DNA from: Hyphomicrobiales bacterium
Lineage (GTDB): Bacteria > Pseudomonadota > Alphaproteobacteria > Rhizobiales > Methyloligellaceae
Length of the DNA stretch: 64,000 nucleotides
NCBI GenBank assembly: GCA_003228955.1
Contig: QIGN01000178.1
Location: 1-64,000, forward strand
Direction: 5' to 3'
Under the pieces are notes generated by a model. That model worked only from the letters and a program-made list of their open reading frames with translations. It was not told where the DNA came from and did not search any database. Positions 9,621 to 19,902 of the stretch are shown in pieces. Both the position numbers and the translations under genes were made by a program. Each line of letters starts with the position of its first letter. Position 1 is the stretch's first letter.

Positions 9621-10217
9621 GTGAGGCGTCAAACACACCCGCATGGGCTTGCGGCGCGCTGGCCGTTGCGTCCAATGGATGTAAATCCGTTCGGATTGCC
9701 GGTGCGCTACAGTCTTCCAGTCGATAGCGATGCGGATCATGCGCGAGAAGCGCGTGATCTCATCGAGATCGATAAGGGCTCGATTGCCGTGGTGCACGAG
9801 GTTAGCGGTGCGCCGGCGGTCAGGCGGAGCCTGGCTCTGGAAGACTTTTCAGGCGTGGCGATCAGGATCGAAAGCGTCAGCGAGGGGGTTGACGGTTTCG
9901 CGATCTCCGTCAATCTGCATCACCCCGATCCGAAACTCTGCTTTCCGCTGCACATGGCCTTCGACATGAGCGAAGTCGGTGCGCGCTGGCAAAGCTGGGG
10001 CCGGGCCCTCAAGCTGCCGCTTTTGCTGCCCGCGCTCGACGGCAGCTGGCGCGAGCCTGTCGAGCGGTTTGGTAAAATGAAAGTAAAGCCGCCCTGTGTA
10101 CGGCCGGCGCGGTTGGCTCTGGGCGGGCGCCGCTCCGATATCTCGTCAGTGCGCGAGATGGGCGATCAGGCTCTGATCCGCAGCATTCCTGGCGAGGAAT
10201 TGATTGCGCGCAACTAG
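9621..10217 (+). CDS. DUF6101 family protein
   Basis: A 198-residue soluble protein that I place in the alphaproteobacterial DUF6101 family, mainly from its size, its position between a cysQ-like gene and ubiA/rsmE, and the sequence style around RWPLRPMDVNPFGLPVRY. A conserved-looking centre covers the acidic FDMSEVGARWQSWG region. No catalytic motif is apparent and function is unknown. The GTG at 9621 is chosen because GGGGGAG precedes it at ideal spacing. It converges on ubiA with an 8-base gap. Confidence 0.65.
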   Translation: MRRQTHPHGLAARWPLRPMDVNPFGLPVRYSLPVDSDADHAREARDLIEIDKGSIAVVHEVSGAPAVRRSLALEDFSGVAIRIESVSEGVDGFAISVNLHHPDPKLCFPLHMAFDMSEVGARWQSWGRALKLPLLLPALDGSWREPVERFGKMKVKPPCVRPARLALGGRRSDISSVREMGDQALIRSIPGEELIARN

Positions 10218-10225
10218 TCCGGACA

Positions 10226-11176
10226 TCAAAACACGGCGCTTAGCGCCATATCCGCCACCATCGCGGCAAATATGATCGCGCCGAAATCCCTGTTCGCGCG
10301 GAACCGGGAGAGGCAGCTTTTTTCATCCTCCACATCCAGCGTGACAATCTGCCAGATAAGATGAGCCGCGCCGCCCGCCAGCATAATGACAAAGATGAAA
10401 CCCGCGCCCGCCGCGATGCCGGCCGCGGCGATACCGCCAATGGCCAGGGCGTAAAACAGCGCGAGCCAGCGTTTCGTGGCCGACCCGAATTTCAGCGCCG
10501 TGGATTTGAGACCGAGCAGCGCGTCGTCTTCCTTGTCCTGATGCGCATAAATTGTGTCATAGCCGATGGTCCAGGCCACCGCGCCGCCATAGAGCAGCAG
10601 TGATGCCAGTGAAAGCTCAGCCTTCACAACCGCCCAGCCCATCAATGCGCCCCAGGAGAATGCCAGCCCCAGAACCGCCTGCGGCCAATAGGTATACCGC
10701 TTCATGAACGGATAGGTGGCCACAACGCCCAGTGACGCGAGCCCGAGCACAATGGAGAATAGGTTGAACTGCGACAGGACAGCCAGACCGGCAAGGGAGA
10801 GTGCAACCATAAAGATTTGCGCCTGGCGCAGGGTCACCTGGCCACTGGGAATGGGCCGCGATCTGGTGCGGGCCACCTGGGCGTCAATATTCCTGTCGAC
10901 GATGTCATTCCACACGCAGCCCGCGCCGCGCATGGCGATTGCGCCAATAGCGAAGAGAGCCAGGAACCATGGGTCCGGGTAGGGCGTTCCGTCATGGATG
11001 CCCGCCAGCGCCAATGACCACCAGCAAGGCCACAGCAACAGCCAGACACCAATCGGGCGATCGGCACGGGCAAGTCTGAGATAGGGCCGCCAGCTTTGCG
11101 GGGCCCTGGCGTCAACCCAGTTGTCCGGGACGGCGTCGGCGACGGAGTCATGCCTGGAAGAGATGTGCCTGTTCAT
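10226..11176 (-). CDS. ubiA: 4-hydroxybenzoate polyprenyltransferase
   Basis: Integral membrane prenyltransferase that attaches the polyprenyl tail to 4-hydroxybenzoate in ubiquinone synthesis. Both aspartate motifs are present: NDIVDRNIDAQVARTRSRP in the first half and YAHQDKEDD in the second, separated by several hydrophobic helices. 316 residues with an ATG start at 11176. It is divergent from rsmE across about 139 bases. A related UbiA-fold enzyme, heme O synthase, is encoded later in the window, but the substrate motifs distinguish them. Confidence 0.95.
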   Translation of the reverse strand: MNRHISSRHDSVADAVPDNWVDARAPQSWRPYLRLARADRPIGVWLLLWPCWWSLALAGIHDGTPYPDPWFLALFAIGAIAMRGAGCVWNDIVDRNIDAQVARTRSRPIPSGQVTLRQAQIFMVALSLAGLAVLSQFNLFSIVLGLASLGVVATYPFMKRYTYWPQAVLGLAFSWGALMGWAVVKAELSLASLLLYGGAVAWTIGYDTIYAHQDKEDDALLGLKSTALKFGSATKRWLALFYALAIGGIAAAGIAAGAGFIFVIMLAGGAAHLIWQIVTLDVEDEKSCLSRFRANRDFGAIIFAAMVADMALSAVF

Positions 11177-11315
11177 TTCTGGTCCACGGATACGAATTCC
11201 AAGCCTGTTCGCTTGTAGCGCGATTCATCCCCTATTATGAGGAGTAATTTGCTGGCGGGGCGATAGCGTTTCATCGGAATCGCCTGCACATGGGAAAACA
11301 ACTCCGCGAGGCGGT

Positions 11316-12047
11316 ATGCGCACCAGCACGGTCAGGCTTTTTTTGGAGCATAAACTTCACGCAGGGCTCGAAATTGCGGCTACGCGCGCGCAGGCCAACT
11401 ATCTGCTCAATGTGATGCGGTTGGCCGATGGCGCGGAAGTCCTTGTATTCGATGGTGCGACGGGGGAATGGCGCGCGCGGGTTTCGCGGCAAAACCGCAA
11501 TGCCTGCACGTTGCATATTCTGGAACGGACACGGGCACACAAGCCGGGTCCCGACATTCACTATCTGTTTGCGCCGGTCAAACGCGCGCGCCTCGATTTC
11601 ATGGCGCAAAAAGCCACTGAGCTTGGAGTTGCGGCCCTTTGCCCGGTGATGACGCGCCTGACAATGGTGCGGCGGGTCAAGCTGGATCGTTTGCGCGCCA
11701 ACGTCATTGAGGCCGCAGAACAGTGCGGTGTGTTGCACATCCCGCGGGTCTGCGAAGTCATGACACTGGACAGGATGCTCGATGGTTGGGATCCGGCGCG
11801 CCGGATCGTATATTGCGACGAAGCGGCGCCGGTCGCCTCGCCGCTGGAGGCTTTGTCAGGGCTTGCACCGGGACCTCTGGCGGTTCTGACCGGTCCGGAG
11901 GGCGGCTTCGACCCTGACGAGCGCGCCCGCCTCCGCGATCTTGATTTTTTGTTGCCTATTTCACTTGGTCCCCGTGTAATGCGCGCCGATACGGCGGCAG
12001 TGGCCGCGCTCGCGCTGGTCAATGCTGTTCTCGGCGACTGGCGCTGA
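11316..12047 (+). CDS. rsmE: 16S rRNA (uracil-1498-N3)-methyltransferase
   Basis: SPOUT-fold methyltransferase that methylates U1498 of 16S rRNA. The N-terminal PUA-like domain covers about the first 75 residues. The SPOUT knot is marked by FAPVKRARLDFMAQKATELG, TGPEGGFDPDE and the C-terminal SLGPRVMRADTAAVAAL motif. ATG at 11316, 243 residues, the normal length. The next gene, gshA, starts 17 bases after its stop, so they are probably co-transcribed. Confidence 0.95.
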   Translation: MRTSTVRLFLEHKLHAGLEIAATRAQANYLLNVMRLADGAEVLVFDGATGEWRARVSRQNRNACTLHILERTRAHKPGPDIHYLFAPVKRARLDFMAQKATELGVAALCPVMTRLTMVRRVKLDRLRANVIEAAEQCGVLHIPRVCEVMTLDRMLDGWDPARRIVYCDEAAPVASPLEALSGLAPGPLAVLTGPEGGFDPDERARLRDLDFLLPISLGPRVMRADTAAVAALALVNAVLGDWR

Positions 12048-12063
12048 GGTTCCAGGAGAAGAA

Positions 12064-13446
12064 ATGTCCACACGCGAGGATGGCCCGCAGCGCCCGGTTA
12101 TCGAATCGCGCGACCAGCTGGTCGCCGAGTTCGAACGCGGCTGCAAGCCCGCCGCCGACTGGCGTATCGGGACCGAGCATGAAAAATTCGGCTTTAATAC
12201 CGCCGGCCTGACCCCGCTCGCCTATCAAGGGGAGAGGGGCGTCTTTGCACTGCTGGAGGAAATGGCCAATCGGTTCGGCTACGAACGGGTGATGGAGGGC
12301 GAAAACATCATCGCGCTCAAGCAGCCCGATTGCCCATTGGGCGGCTCAATTACGCTGGAGCCCGGCGGCCAGCTGGAATTGTCGGGCGCGCCGCTGAAAA
12401 CCCTGCACCAGACCTGCGATGAGGTTGGTCTCCATCTGGAGCAGGTGCGCAATATCGCCGACGATTGGGGTATCGCATTTCTGGGCATGGGCTTTTCGCC
12501 GAAATGGACACTTGGTCAGACGCCCCGCGTGCCCAAGCTGCGCTATGAGATCATGCGCTCCTACATGCCTCGCATGGGGGATCACGGGCTCGATATGATG
12601 CACCGGACCTGCACCATCCAGGTCAATCTCGATTTCGCCGATGAAGCCGATATGGTCAAGAAGTTGCGCGTCAGCCTCGCCCTGCAACCCATCGCCACGG
12701 CAATTTTCGCCAATTCACCCTTCAAGGAGGGCAGGCCGAACGGCTTTTTGTCCCTGCGCAGCGAGATGTGGCGCGACACCGATCCGGACCGGACCGGCAT
12801 GTTGCCTTTCGCATTCGAGGACGGGATGGGTTTTGAGCGCTATGTCGACTATGCCCTCGATGTGCCGATGTATTTCGTCTATCGCGATGGGGACTATATC
12901 GATGTGGCCGGGGCCTCTTTCGGAGATTTTCTCGACGGCAAGCTGGAAGCGCTGCCGGGCGAAAAACCCGATGAAACCGACTGGACCGACCATGTGTCGA
13001 CGCTGTTTCCAGAAGTGCGCATGAAGCAGTTTCTCGAAATGCGCGGCGCCGATGGCGGGCCGTGGCGGCGCATTTGCGCGCTGCCCGCCTTCTGGACCGG
13101 GCTGCTTTATGACGGGGGCGCGCTGGATGCGGCCTGGGACCTCGTCAAGGACTGGACGAGCGAGGAGCGTCAGGCGCTGCGCAATGCGGCACCCCGGCAG
13201 GCGCTGAATGCGCCTTTCCGTGGGGGCACGGTGCTGGATGTGGCCCGCAAATGTGTGGAAATATCGCATGCAGGGCTTGCCGCCCGGGCGGAAGTTGACG
13301 ATACGGGCGATGATGAAACCCTGTTTCTGCAAGCCGTGGAAGATATCGTCGCGACAGGGCGCACGCCCGCTGACTCTCTTCTGGAGTCTTATGAGCGTGA
13401 CTGGGGCGGCGATATTGACCGGCTTTTCGAGACGGAAGCATTTTAA
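12064..13446 (+). CDS. gshA: Glutamate-cysteine ligase, alphaproteobacterial/plant type
   Basis: ATP-dependent first step of glutathione synthesis, joining the gamma-carboxyl of glutamate to cysteine. It belongs to the GCS2 group shared by alphaproteobacteria and plants rather than the E. coli GshA group; IGTEHEKFGF, LEPGGQLELSG and the MHRTCTIQVNLDF segment are characteristic. The ATG at 12064 is preceded by AGGAGAAG and gives 460 residues; the frame is open upstream into rsmE but that extension has no family match. It is followed 15 bases later by purC on the same strand. Confidence 0.95.
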   Translation: MSTREDGPQRPVIESRDQLVAEFERGCKPAADWRIGTEHEKFGFNTAGLTPLAYQGERGVFALLEEMANRFGYERVMEGENIIALKQPDCPLGGSITLEPGGQLELSGAPLKTLHQTCDEVGLHLEQVRNIADDWGIAFLGMGFSPKWTLGQTPRVPKLRYEIMRSYMPRMGDHGLDMMHRTCTIQVNLDFADEADMVKKLRVSLALQPIATAIFANSPFKEGRPNGFLSLRSEMWRDTDPDRTGMLPFAFEDGMGFERYVDYALDVPMYFVYRDGDYIDVAGASFGDFLDGKLEALPGEKPDETDWTDHVSTLFPEVRMKQFLEMRGADGGPWRRICALPAFWTGLLYDGGALDAAWDLVKDWTSEERQALRNAAPRQALNAPFRGGTVLDVARKCVEISHAGLAARAEVDDTGDDETLFLQAVEDIVATGRTPADSLLESYERDWGGDIDRLFETEAF

Positions 13447-13461
13447 TCGCCGCGGGGGCAC

Positions 13462-14448
13462 ATGACACTTACCAACGATCACAAACTGGCATTGGCCAGC
13501 GTTCTGACGGACGGAGAATTTTCCGAATTGCCGAATTTTCAGCGCGGCAAGGTCCGCGATTCCTACAATCTTCCCGATGGCCGCCGGATCATGATCGCCA
13601 CCGACCGGCAATCCGCTTTCGATCATGTGCTCGCCGCGGTTCCCTTCAAAGGGCAGGTGCTGACGCAGACCGCGCGCTTCTGGTTCGACCAGACAGCCGA
13701 TATCTGTCCCAACCATGTCATCAGCTATCCCGACCCGAATGTAGCCGTTGCCAAGACACTCAAGATTCTCCCCATCGAGATGGTTGTGCGCGACTACATG
13801 ACCGGATCGACCGAAACCAGCATCTGGCCTATGTACGAAAAAGGCGAGCGCGTACTTTATGGCCTGCGCTTTCCCGAAGGCCTGGCAAAAAACCAGAAAT
13901 TGCCGGACACCATCATCACGCCGACCACCAAGGCGGAGGCCGGCGAGCATGACGCGCCGACGACCGAAGCGGAAATCGTGGAGCAGGGAACCCTCACCCG
14001 GGCGCAATGGGACGACGTTGCCGCGAAAAGCCTCGCCGTGTTTGCGCGCGGCCGCGAGATAGCCGCCAGGAACGGGCTTATCCTGGTCGATACAAAATTC
14101 GAATTCGGGCTGGACGAAACGGGAGAAATTATTCTTGCCGATGAAATCCTGACACCGGATTCGAGCCGGTACTGGATTGCGGAAAGTTATGACGCGCGCC
14201 TGGCTGCTGGCGAGGAACCAGAAAGCCTCGACAAGGAATTTCTGCGCCTGTGGGTGCGGGGCCAGTGCGACCCCTATAAAGATCCGATTCCGGAAATCCC
14301 GCCCGAAACCCTGATGGAATTCGCCGGTAAGTATGTCGCTTTGTACGAGACCGTGACTGGAAAGAAATTCGAATATTCCGATCCGGCTATTCCCGTGCGC
14401 GATCGTGTCCGGGCGGCGCTGGCGCGCGAATTTCCGGAGTTTTTTTAG
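13462..14448 (+). CDS. purC: Phosphoribosylaminoimidazole-succinocarboxamide synthase, long form
   Basis: SAICAR synthetase of purine biosynthesis, adding aspartate to CAIR. Motifs include RGKVRDSYNL near the N-terminus, ATDRQSAFD and VDTKFEFGLD. At 328 residues it is the long form resembling the yeast Ade1 type rather than the ~240-residue form common in bacteria; some alphaproteobacteria carry both, and only this one is seen here. ATG start with GGGGG upstream. It ends 14 bases before the end of the oppositely oriented LysR gene. Confidence 0.95.
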   Translation: MTLTNDHKLALASVLTDGEFSELPNFQRGKVRDSYNLPDGRRIMIATDRQSAFDHVLAAVPFKGQVLTQTARFWFDQTADICPNHVISYPDPNVAVAKTLKILPIEMVVRDYMTGSTETSIWPMYEKGERVLYGLRFPEGLAKNQKLPDTIITPTTKAEAGEHDAPTTEAEIVEQGTLTRAQWDDVAAKSLAVFARGREIAARNGLILVDTKFEFGLDETGEIILADEILTPDSSRYWIAESYDARLAAGEEPESLDKEFLRLWVRGQCDPYKDPIPEIPPETLMEFAGKYVALYETVTGKKFEYSDPAIPVRDRVRAALAREFPEFF

Positions 14449-14462
14449 GGAGCACCCCTGTT

Positions 14463-15347
14463 CTATACCCACATCTGCGATGCAAAATTCAGATTGTTGA
14501 GACTTTTCACGATGTGTTCCGCCAGCGCCTCGACGCTGGTTGAAGAGCTGCCCTTGGCGCGCAGCAACGCGATATCGCAGTGGGGCAAATCGGGGTAGCC
14601 CTCATCGGCGCCCAGCTGCCGCATTCCCGGCCGCACGGCGCTTTCGGGGACAACGGACACGGCGAGCCCGGAAAGGACCGCAGCGGCCAAAGCCGCCGCG
14701 CTCGGGCTTGTGTAGAGAACTCTGTAGGACCGTTTCATCTGGTCCAGCGCGTTTGTAGTGTCAGTGCGCCAGGAACAGCTCGCCGGGCCAAGCGCCAGGG
14801 GGATCACCTTTTGCTCCTCGACCTTGTGCCGGGGAGAGGTGACCCAGCATAATCGCTCGCGCCGGATGACTTCCCCATGGGGCCCGCAATCATTGTGGGT
14901 GGCTATGGCAAGGTCGAGCTCGCCCTGGGTAATCCGCTTCATCAGCGACGTGCTCGATTCGCAAATCACTTCAACTTCCACCATCGGGTGGGTGCGCGAA
15001 AAACCGGCGAATATCGGCGGCAAGAAACGCTCCGCATAATCATCTGGCGTGCCGATCCGCACATAACCGGCCAGGTCCGGTTCCTTGAGGACCGTCATCG
15101 CCTCATTGTTCAGATGGATGATCCTGCGCGCATAGTCGAGCAGACGCTCTCCATCCGGCGTCAACTTGTTCTGGCGTCCGGCCTTGGCGAACAGTGGGCG
15201 TCCGATGGACTCCTCAAGACGCCGCATCTGCATGGAGACAGCGGCCTGGGTCTTGTGAACCTCCGATGCGGCGCGGGTAAAACTTCCCGTATCGGCAATG
15301 GCAACGAGCGTTTTCATGTGGTCTGAATCCAGCAGGGGAAGGGGCAT
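14463..15347 (-). CDS. LysR-family transcriptional regulator, VtlR/LsrB-like
   Basis: An N-terminal winged helix-turn-helix (TGSFTRAASEVHKTQAAVSM, about residues 20-40) is followed by a type 2 periplasmic-binding effector domain. The divergent small DUF1127 gene is the arrangement known for VtlR of Brucella and its relatives, which activate small DUF1127 genes and an sRNA; equating this protein with VtlR is an inference. I chose the ATG at 15347 because GAGG lies just upstream; an ATG four codons earlier (15359) lacks a ribosome site. Autoregulation through the palindromes at 15370-15433 is likely. Confidence 0.88.
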   Translation of the reverse strand: MPLPLLDSDHMKTLVAIADTGSFTRAASEVHKTQAAVSMQMRRLEESIGRPLFAKAGRQNKLTPDGERLLDYARRIIHLNNEAMTVLKEPDLAGYVRIGTPDDYAERFLPPIFAGFSRTHPMVEVEVICESSTSLMKRITQGELDLAIATHNDCGPHGEVIRRERLCWVTSPRHKVEEQKVIPLALGPASCSWRTDTTNALDQMKRSYRVLYTSPSAAALAAAVLSGLAVSVVPESAVRPGMRQLGADEGYPDLPHCDIALLRAKGSSSTSVEALAEHIVKSLNNLNFASQMWV

Positions 15348-15369
15348 TTTGAGCCTCATTTAATCAATA

Positions 15370-15387
15370 AAATACTGTGATGTATTT
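15370..15387. promoter_or_regulatory. Palindromic candidate operator between LysR and DUF1127 genes
   Basis: A perfect inverted repeat AAATAC-N6-GTATTT contains the TA-N-TA spacing of LysR-type boxes and lies 23 bases upstream of the regulator gene start. Two further palindromes follow towards the DUF1127 gene: AAACA-TT-TGTTT (about 15393-15404) and AACATGTT (about 15417-15424). The DUF1127 start is 168 bases away, so the sites could serve both promoters. Function is inferred from symmetry and position. Confidence 0.5.
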
Positions 15388-15555
15388 CATAATAAACATT
15401 TGTTTGATTTATGGAAACATGTTCCTCATATTCGCTTCAACAGGGCGGGCTGGTCCCGTCCAGAGATCACGGCAGGGCGTTACAGTTTTTACGGCGGCGG
15501 GAGACACTTCCGCGCGCAGCGGAATTGTTCGCCTTGAAAACAAGGAGTTAAGACA

Positions 15556-15873
15556 ATGACTCACGCACCAGCTGAAGCCAACCGGTTGGGCCGGCCGGCA
15601 AGCAGTCCGGGGCTGCTACTCCCTCTTTGGCAGACCTTCGAATTTGCCGGCCGGCTGCTTGAGGCGCGCCGGGGCCGGCGGGAGGTTCTCCGTCTGGCCC
15701 GAAACAATGATGCACTTCTAGCGGATATCGGAATTGCCCGCTCCGACGTTGAACTGGCGCTGAAGCAGCCCTGGCACGCCGATCCCTCACGGGCCCTTGC
15801 GATGGGTGTCAATTGCCGAAAGGCAGCCTCGCGCTGGGCGCGCGAACGCCAGGGAAGTTCAGACAAGGTATGA
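15556..15873 (+). CDS. DUF1127 domain small protein
   Basis: A 105-residue arginine-rich protein with the DUF1127 signature in its middle (LARNNDALLADIGIARSDVE), flanked by a non-conserved N-terminus and a basic C-terminus. ATG with AAGGAG upstream. Short DUF1127 proteins in alphaproteobacteria have been tied to phosphate, carbon and RNA metabolism, and their longer relatives often sit next to a LysR gene, as here. I infer control by the neighbouring regulator. No membrane segment or signal peptide. Confidence 0.85.
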   Translation: MTHAPAEANRLGRPASSPGLLLPLWQTFEFAGRLLEARRGRREVLRLARNNDALLADIGIARSDVELALKQPWHADPSRALAMGVNCRKAASRWARERQGSSDKV

Positions 15874-15992
15874 GTTTTTTGACTTAAGCATCTTGCCGGA
15901 CTTACGCCTCCACCTTAATTGTTCTCTATTCCCTGTATTCCGGAATCCCGGAGTGCGGGTCATAGAGGCAATGCGTTCAAGGGGAAGTGTAA

Positions 15993-16196
15993 ATGTCAGT
16001 ACACAAGACAATCGAGATAAGTGCCGAATCCAAAAAAGGCTGGTCGGAAGCGGCCGGGAATGTGGTGAAGGAAGCATCCAGGACCGTCAAGGACATCAAA
16101 TCAATCTGGGTCAAGGATCAAAGTGCGATCGTGAAGGACGGGGAAATTACGTCCTATCGCATGAACTGCAAGGTTACGTTTGAAGTCAAATCCTAA
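15993..16196 (+). CDS. Dodecin family flavin-binding protein
   Basis: A 67-residue protein with the complete dodecin pattern: an initial strand (KTIEISAESKKGW), a helix (AAGNVVKEASRTVKDIK) and two strands carrying IWVKDQSAIV and YRMNCKVTFEVK. Dodecins assemble as hollow 12-mers that store riboflavin, FMN or coenzyme A; the Trp in SIWVKD is at the flavin-stacking position. ATG with AAGGGGAAG upstream. Single-gene unit, ended by a strong terminator. Confidence 0.93.
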   Translation: MSVHKTIEISAESKKGWSEAAGNVVKEASRTVKDIKSIWVKDQSAIVKDGEITSYRMNCKVTFEVKS

Positions 16197-16224
16197 CGGG
16201 CTATGCCGCTGGATTGAAATTTTC

Positions 16225-16265
16225 GGCCGGCGCCGCGTGAGTGGCGCCGGCCTGGTTTCATTTTT
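16225..16265. terminator. Rho-independent terminator between dodecin and IalB-family genes
   Basis: A perfect 10-bp stem, GGCCGGCGCC (16225-16234) with GGCGCCGGCC (16243-16252), encloses an 8-base loop and is followed by a T-rich run TGGTTTCATTTTT on the plus strand. On the minus strand the stem is followed by GAAAATTT, a weaker tract. The genes on both sides converge here, so it probably stops both, best in the plus direction. Confidence 0.8.
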
Positions 16266-16269
16266 CCGG

Positions 16270-16848
16270 TCATCTGGATTTTGAAAGCGCCGTCAGTTGT
16301 TCAAAGCCCTTGGTGAATCCTTTGAGCGATACCGGTATGGCGCGCCCCTCTTCCTTTGTCTCGACAATAATGAAAAGGGCGGTCTTGCCAGTCTTGAACT
16401 TGTCGAGAAGCGCATCCTTCACGACAATTTCCGAGATGCATCCCATTGGCCGGCAGCGAATGAAGGGCAATGGCTTGTCGCCAATGGGCTCTTTATCGAT
16501 TCGCAGTCCCAGTCCGAATGGGAGGAGAACGCCGAGCGGAGCGACGACGCGCATCACCTTGTCCCCCTTTGACGTTAACAGGAAAATGACCCTCAGTCCG
16601 ACATTCGAGCGCTCTTCATCGATGACGCTTTGCAGCAATGCGCATCGCTGTGTCCGCGCCCCGGGGGGCTTCCCGCAATCGATTCGCCAGTCTCCGAAAG
16701 ACTTATTGGCCTTGGCCTTTTCCTGAGCGTGGACCTGGGGCGCGGCCGTTGCCAGCCATCCGGTGACTAAAGCACCAAGGAAGACGGCAGCGGAGAAGCG
16801 CGGCAATTCCCGGCTGATTGATCTGAGTTGGCCTGGTGACTTTGTCAT
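16270..16848 (-). CDS. Invasion-associated locus B (IalB) family protein, exported
   Basis: Periplasmic protein of the IalB family, named after a Bartonella protein linked to red-cell invasion but widespread in free-living alphaproteobacteria, where its role is unclear. A signal peptide (hydrophobic AAVFLGALVTGWLATAA, cleavage near HAQ-EK) precedes the FGDWRIDCGK motif and the pairs of cysteines (DC...RC and CRPMGC) expected to form disulfides. The ATG at 16848 is preferred to a TTG three codons earlier. 192 residues. Transcribed alone towards the dodecin terminator. Confidence 0.85.
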   Translation of the reverse strand: MTKSPGQLRSISRELPRFSAAVFLGALVTGWLATAAPQVHAQEKAKANKSFGDWRIDCGKPPGARTQRCALLQSVIDEERSNVGLRVIFLLTSKGDKVMRVVAPLGVLLPFGLGLRIDKEPIGDKPLPFIRCRPMGCISEIVVKDALLDKFKTGKTALFIIVETKEEGRAIPVSLKGFTKGFEQLTALSKSR

Positions 16849-17297
16849 GGAGTGCAATCAGTTGAGTTGCGGCATGAGGAGACTATAGCATCGCGGATTG
16901 GCGAGAATATTAACCGGCGCGCGGCAAGCGGTTTTCCGACGGTAAACGCTAACTGACTCACGTATATTCTGGGCCAAAATTTGACATTGTGCCGTAACGG
17001 GAGCCAATTTCTGGTCTCTGACTGCTCGGTGTCTTCGAATGGACGCGTATATTTGACGCAGCAGAAATCCGTATATCAATCTTGCCAACCGCGATACTCC
17101 TATGTTCTTTCAGTTTTTGCTCCTTCATCCGTTGGACAGGGCTGCGAATCTCTTTGTGTGTATTGTATTGCGGGATTCGGGGGTGTAAGAGCCGAAGACT
17201 CTTGGGCGGGGGGTTCCTGGTCACGTATTTTCGTGTGGCGCCGTCGCACGTCGCGGGATATCAAGTGGGAGCTGGGGATATCAATAGGAGCAAGGGA
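16849..17297. other. Long intergenic region with the presumed cox operon promoter
   Basis: This 449-base stretch separates the IalB-family gene from coxB and holds no convincing gene. A consensus-like -35 TTGACA lies at 16981-16986 and TTGACG at 17053-17058, but neither has a clear -10 at the right distance. A TATAGT element at about 16885 on the minus strand may belong to the IalB-family promoter. A 10-base word GGGATATCAA is repeated 20 bases apart (17255-17264 and 17275-17284) just before the coxB ribosome site. I see nothing else. Confidence 0.4.
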
Positions 17298-18167
17298 ATG
17301 GCGAACGGATTTTCCGGGGCGAGAATATGTGCGGCATTCGCGGCTTCGGCCTCATTCTTCTCAACGGCGCCGGCATGGGCCCAATTGGGTCAGCCCAGAG
17401 ATTGGCAGCTGGGTTTTCAGGAGGGTGTTACGCCGATCGCACGGCAAATGATAGTTTTTCATGATTTCCTTCTGGTTCTTATCACGGTGATTACGCTTTT
17501 CGTGCTTGCGCTTCTGGTCTATGTGGCGCTGCGTTTCAACAAGAAAGCCAATCCGAAACCCTCCAAGACAACGCATCACACACTGCTCGAAGTCGCGTGG
17601 ACCGTCGTCCCCATTCTGATACTGATGGTGATCGCCGTACCCTCCTTCCGGCTGCTGTTCGCGCAATATGATTTTCCGGAAGCCGATGTCACCGTAAAAG
17701 CGATCGGCAATCAGTGGTACTGGACCTACGAATATCCCGACAACGGCGATCTGACATTTGACGCGGTTATGCTTGAAGACGACGAACTGAAGCCCGGCCA
17801 GCCGCGATTGCTCGCGACCGACAACGATGTCGTCGTGCCGGTCAACAAGAACGTTCATGTGCTGATCACGGCTTCGGATGTTCTGCACAACTGGACTGTT
17901 CCGGCGTTCGGCGTGAAAGTGGATGCCGTCCCGGGGCGGATCATACGCACTTGGTTCCGGGCCGAGAAGACGGGTATTTTTTATGGACAATGCTCCGAGC
18001 TTTGCGGACAGAGGCACGCGTTCATGCCGATTGCGGTTCGTGTGGTGACAGAGGCGGAGTATGCAATATGGCTCGAGAAGGCGAAGAAAGAATTCGCGTC
18101 CGCGCCCTCCGGAAAAGATGAGTTGGCGTCCAAAAACGCCTCCCAGCTCGCGGAGCTGACCCGTTAG
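17298..18167 (+). CDS. coxB: Cytochrome c oxidase subunit II
   Basis: Carries the CuA centre that accepts electrons from cytochrome c in the aa3 terminal oxidase. Signal peptide ending near AWAQLGQP, two membrane helices (about residues 50-110), then a periplasmic cupredoxin domain with the QWYWTYEYPD aromatic cluster and the CuA ligands GQCSELCGQRH...M. ATG at 17298 with AGGAG/AAGGGA upstream gives 289 residues. The frame extends upstream to 17082, but that part is intergenic sequence. First gene of the oxidase cluster. Confidence 0.97.
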   Translation: MANGFSGARICAAFAASASFFSTAPAWAQLGQPRDWQLGFQEGVTPIARQMIVFHDFLLVLITVITLFVLALLVYVALRFNKKANPKPSKTTHHTLLEVAWTVVPILILMVIAVPSFRLLFAQYDFPEADVTVKAIGNQWYWTYEYPDNGDLTFDAVMLEDDELKPGQPRLLATDNDVVVPVNKNVHVLITASDVLHNWTVPAFGVKVDAVPGRIIRTWFRAEKTGIFYGQCSELCGQRHAFMPIAVRVVTEAEYAIWLEKAKKEFASAPSGKDELASKNASQLAELTR

Positions 18168-18247
18168 CGCTGGCCGCTGGCGGGCGTATCTTGAATTCAA
18201 AGGGTCCGAAGATACAGCGGTCGGGCCGAGAAAAACGAGGAATATGA

Positions 18248-19849
<1,602 letters not shown>

Positions 19850-19851
19850 AG

Positions 19852-19867
19852 GTCAGGTTTGCCTGAC
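19852..19867 (+). other. Intercistronic hairpin between coxA and ctaB
   Basis: GTCAGG and CCTGAC form a 6-bp stem with a TTTG loop just after the coxA stop. There is no T-run, so it is more likely an mRNA stability or processing element, lowering expression of the assembly genes relative to the subunits, than a terminator. Confidence 0.4.
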
Positions 19868-19902
19868 GGTATTGTGCCAACTAATTATGTGGACGGCATT
19901 CA

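Noticed and set aside
12715-14472. 585-codon open frame on the minus strand
   Set aside because: It is antisense to gshA and purC, both firmly identified. Long antisense frames are expected in GC-rich DNA, and the translation matches no family.
16981-17015. Definite sigma-70 promoter for the cox operon
   Set aside because: TTGACA is perfect, but no acceptable -10 lies 16 to 18 bases downstream, so it is reported only as a possibility.
17082-17297. N-terminal extension of coxB
   Set aside because: The extra 72 residues have no similarity to subunit II, and a good ribosome site precedes the ATG at 17298.
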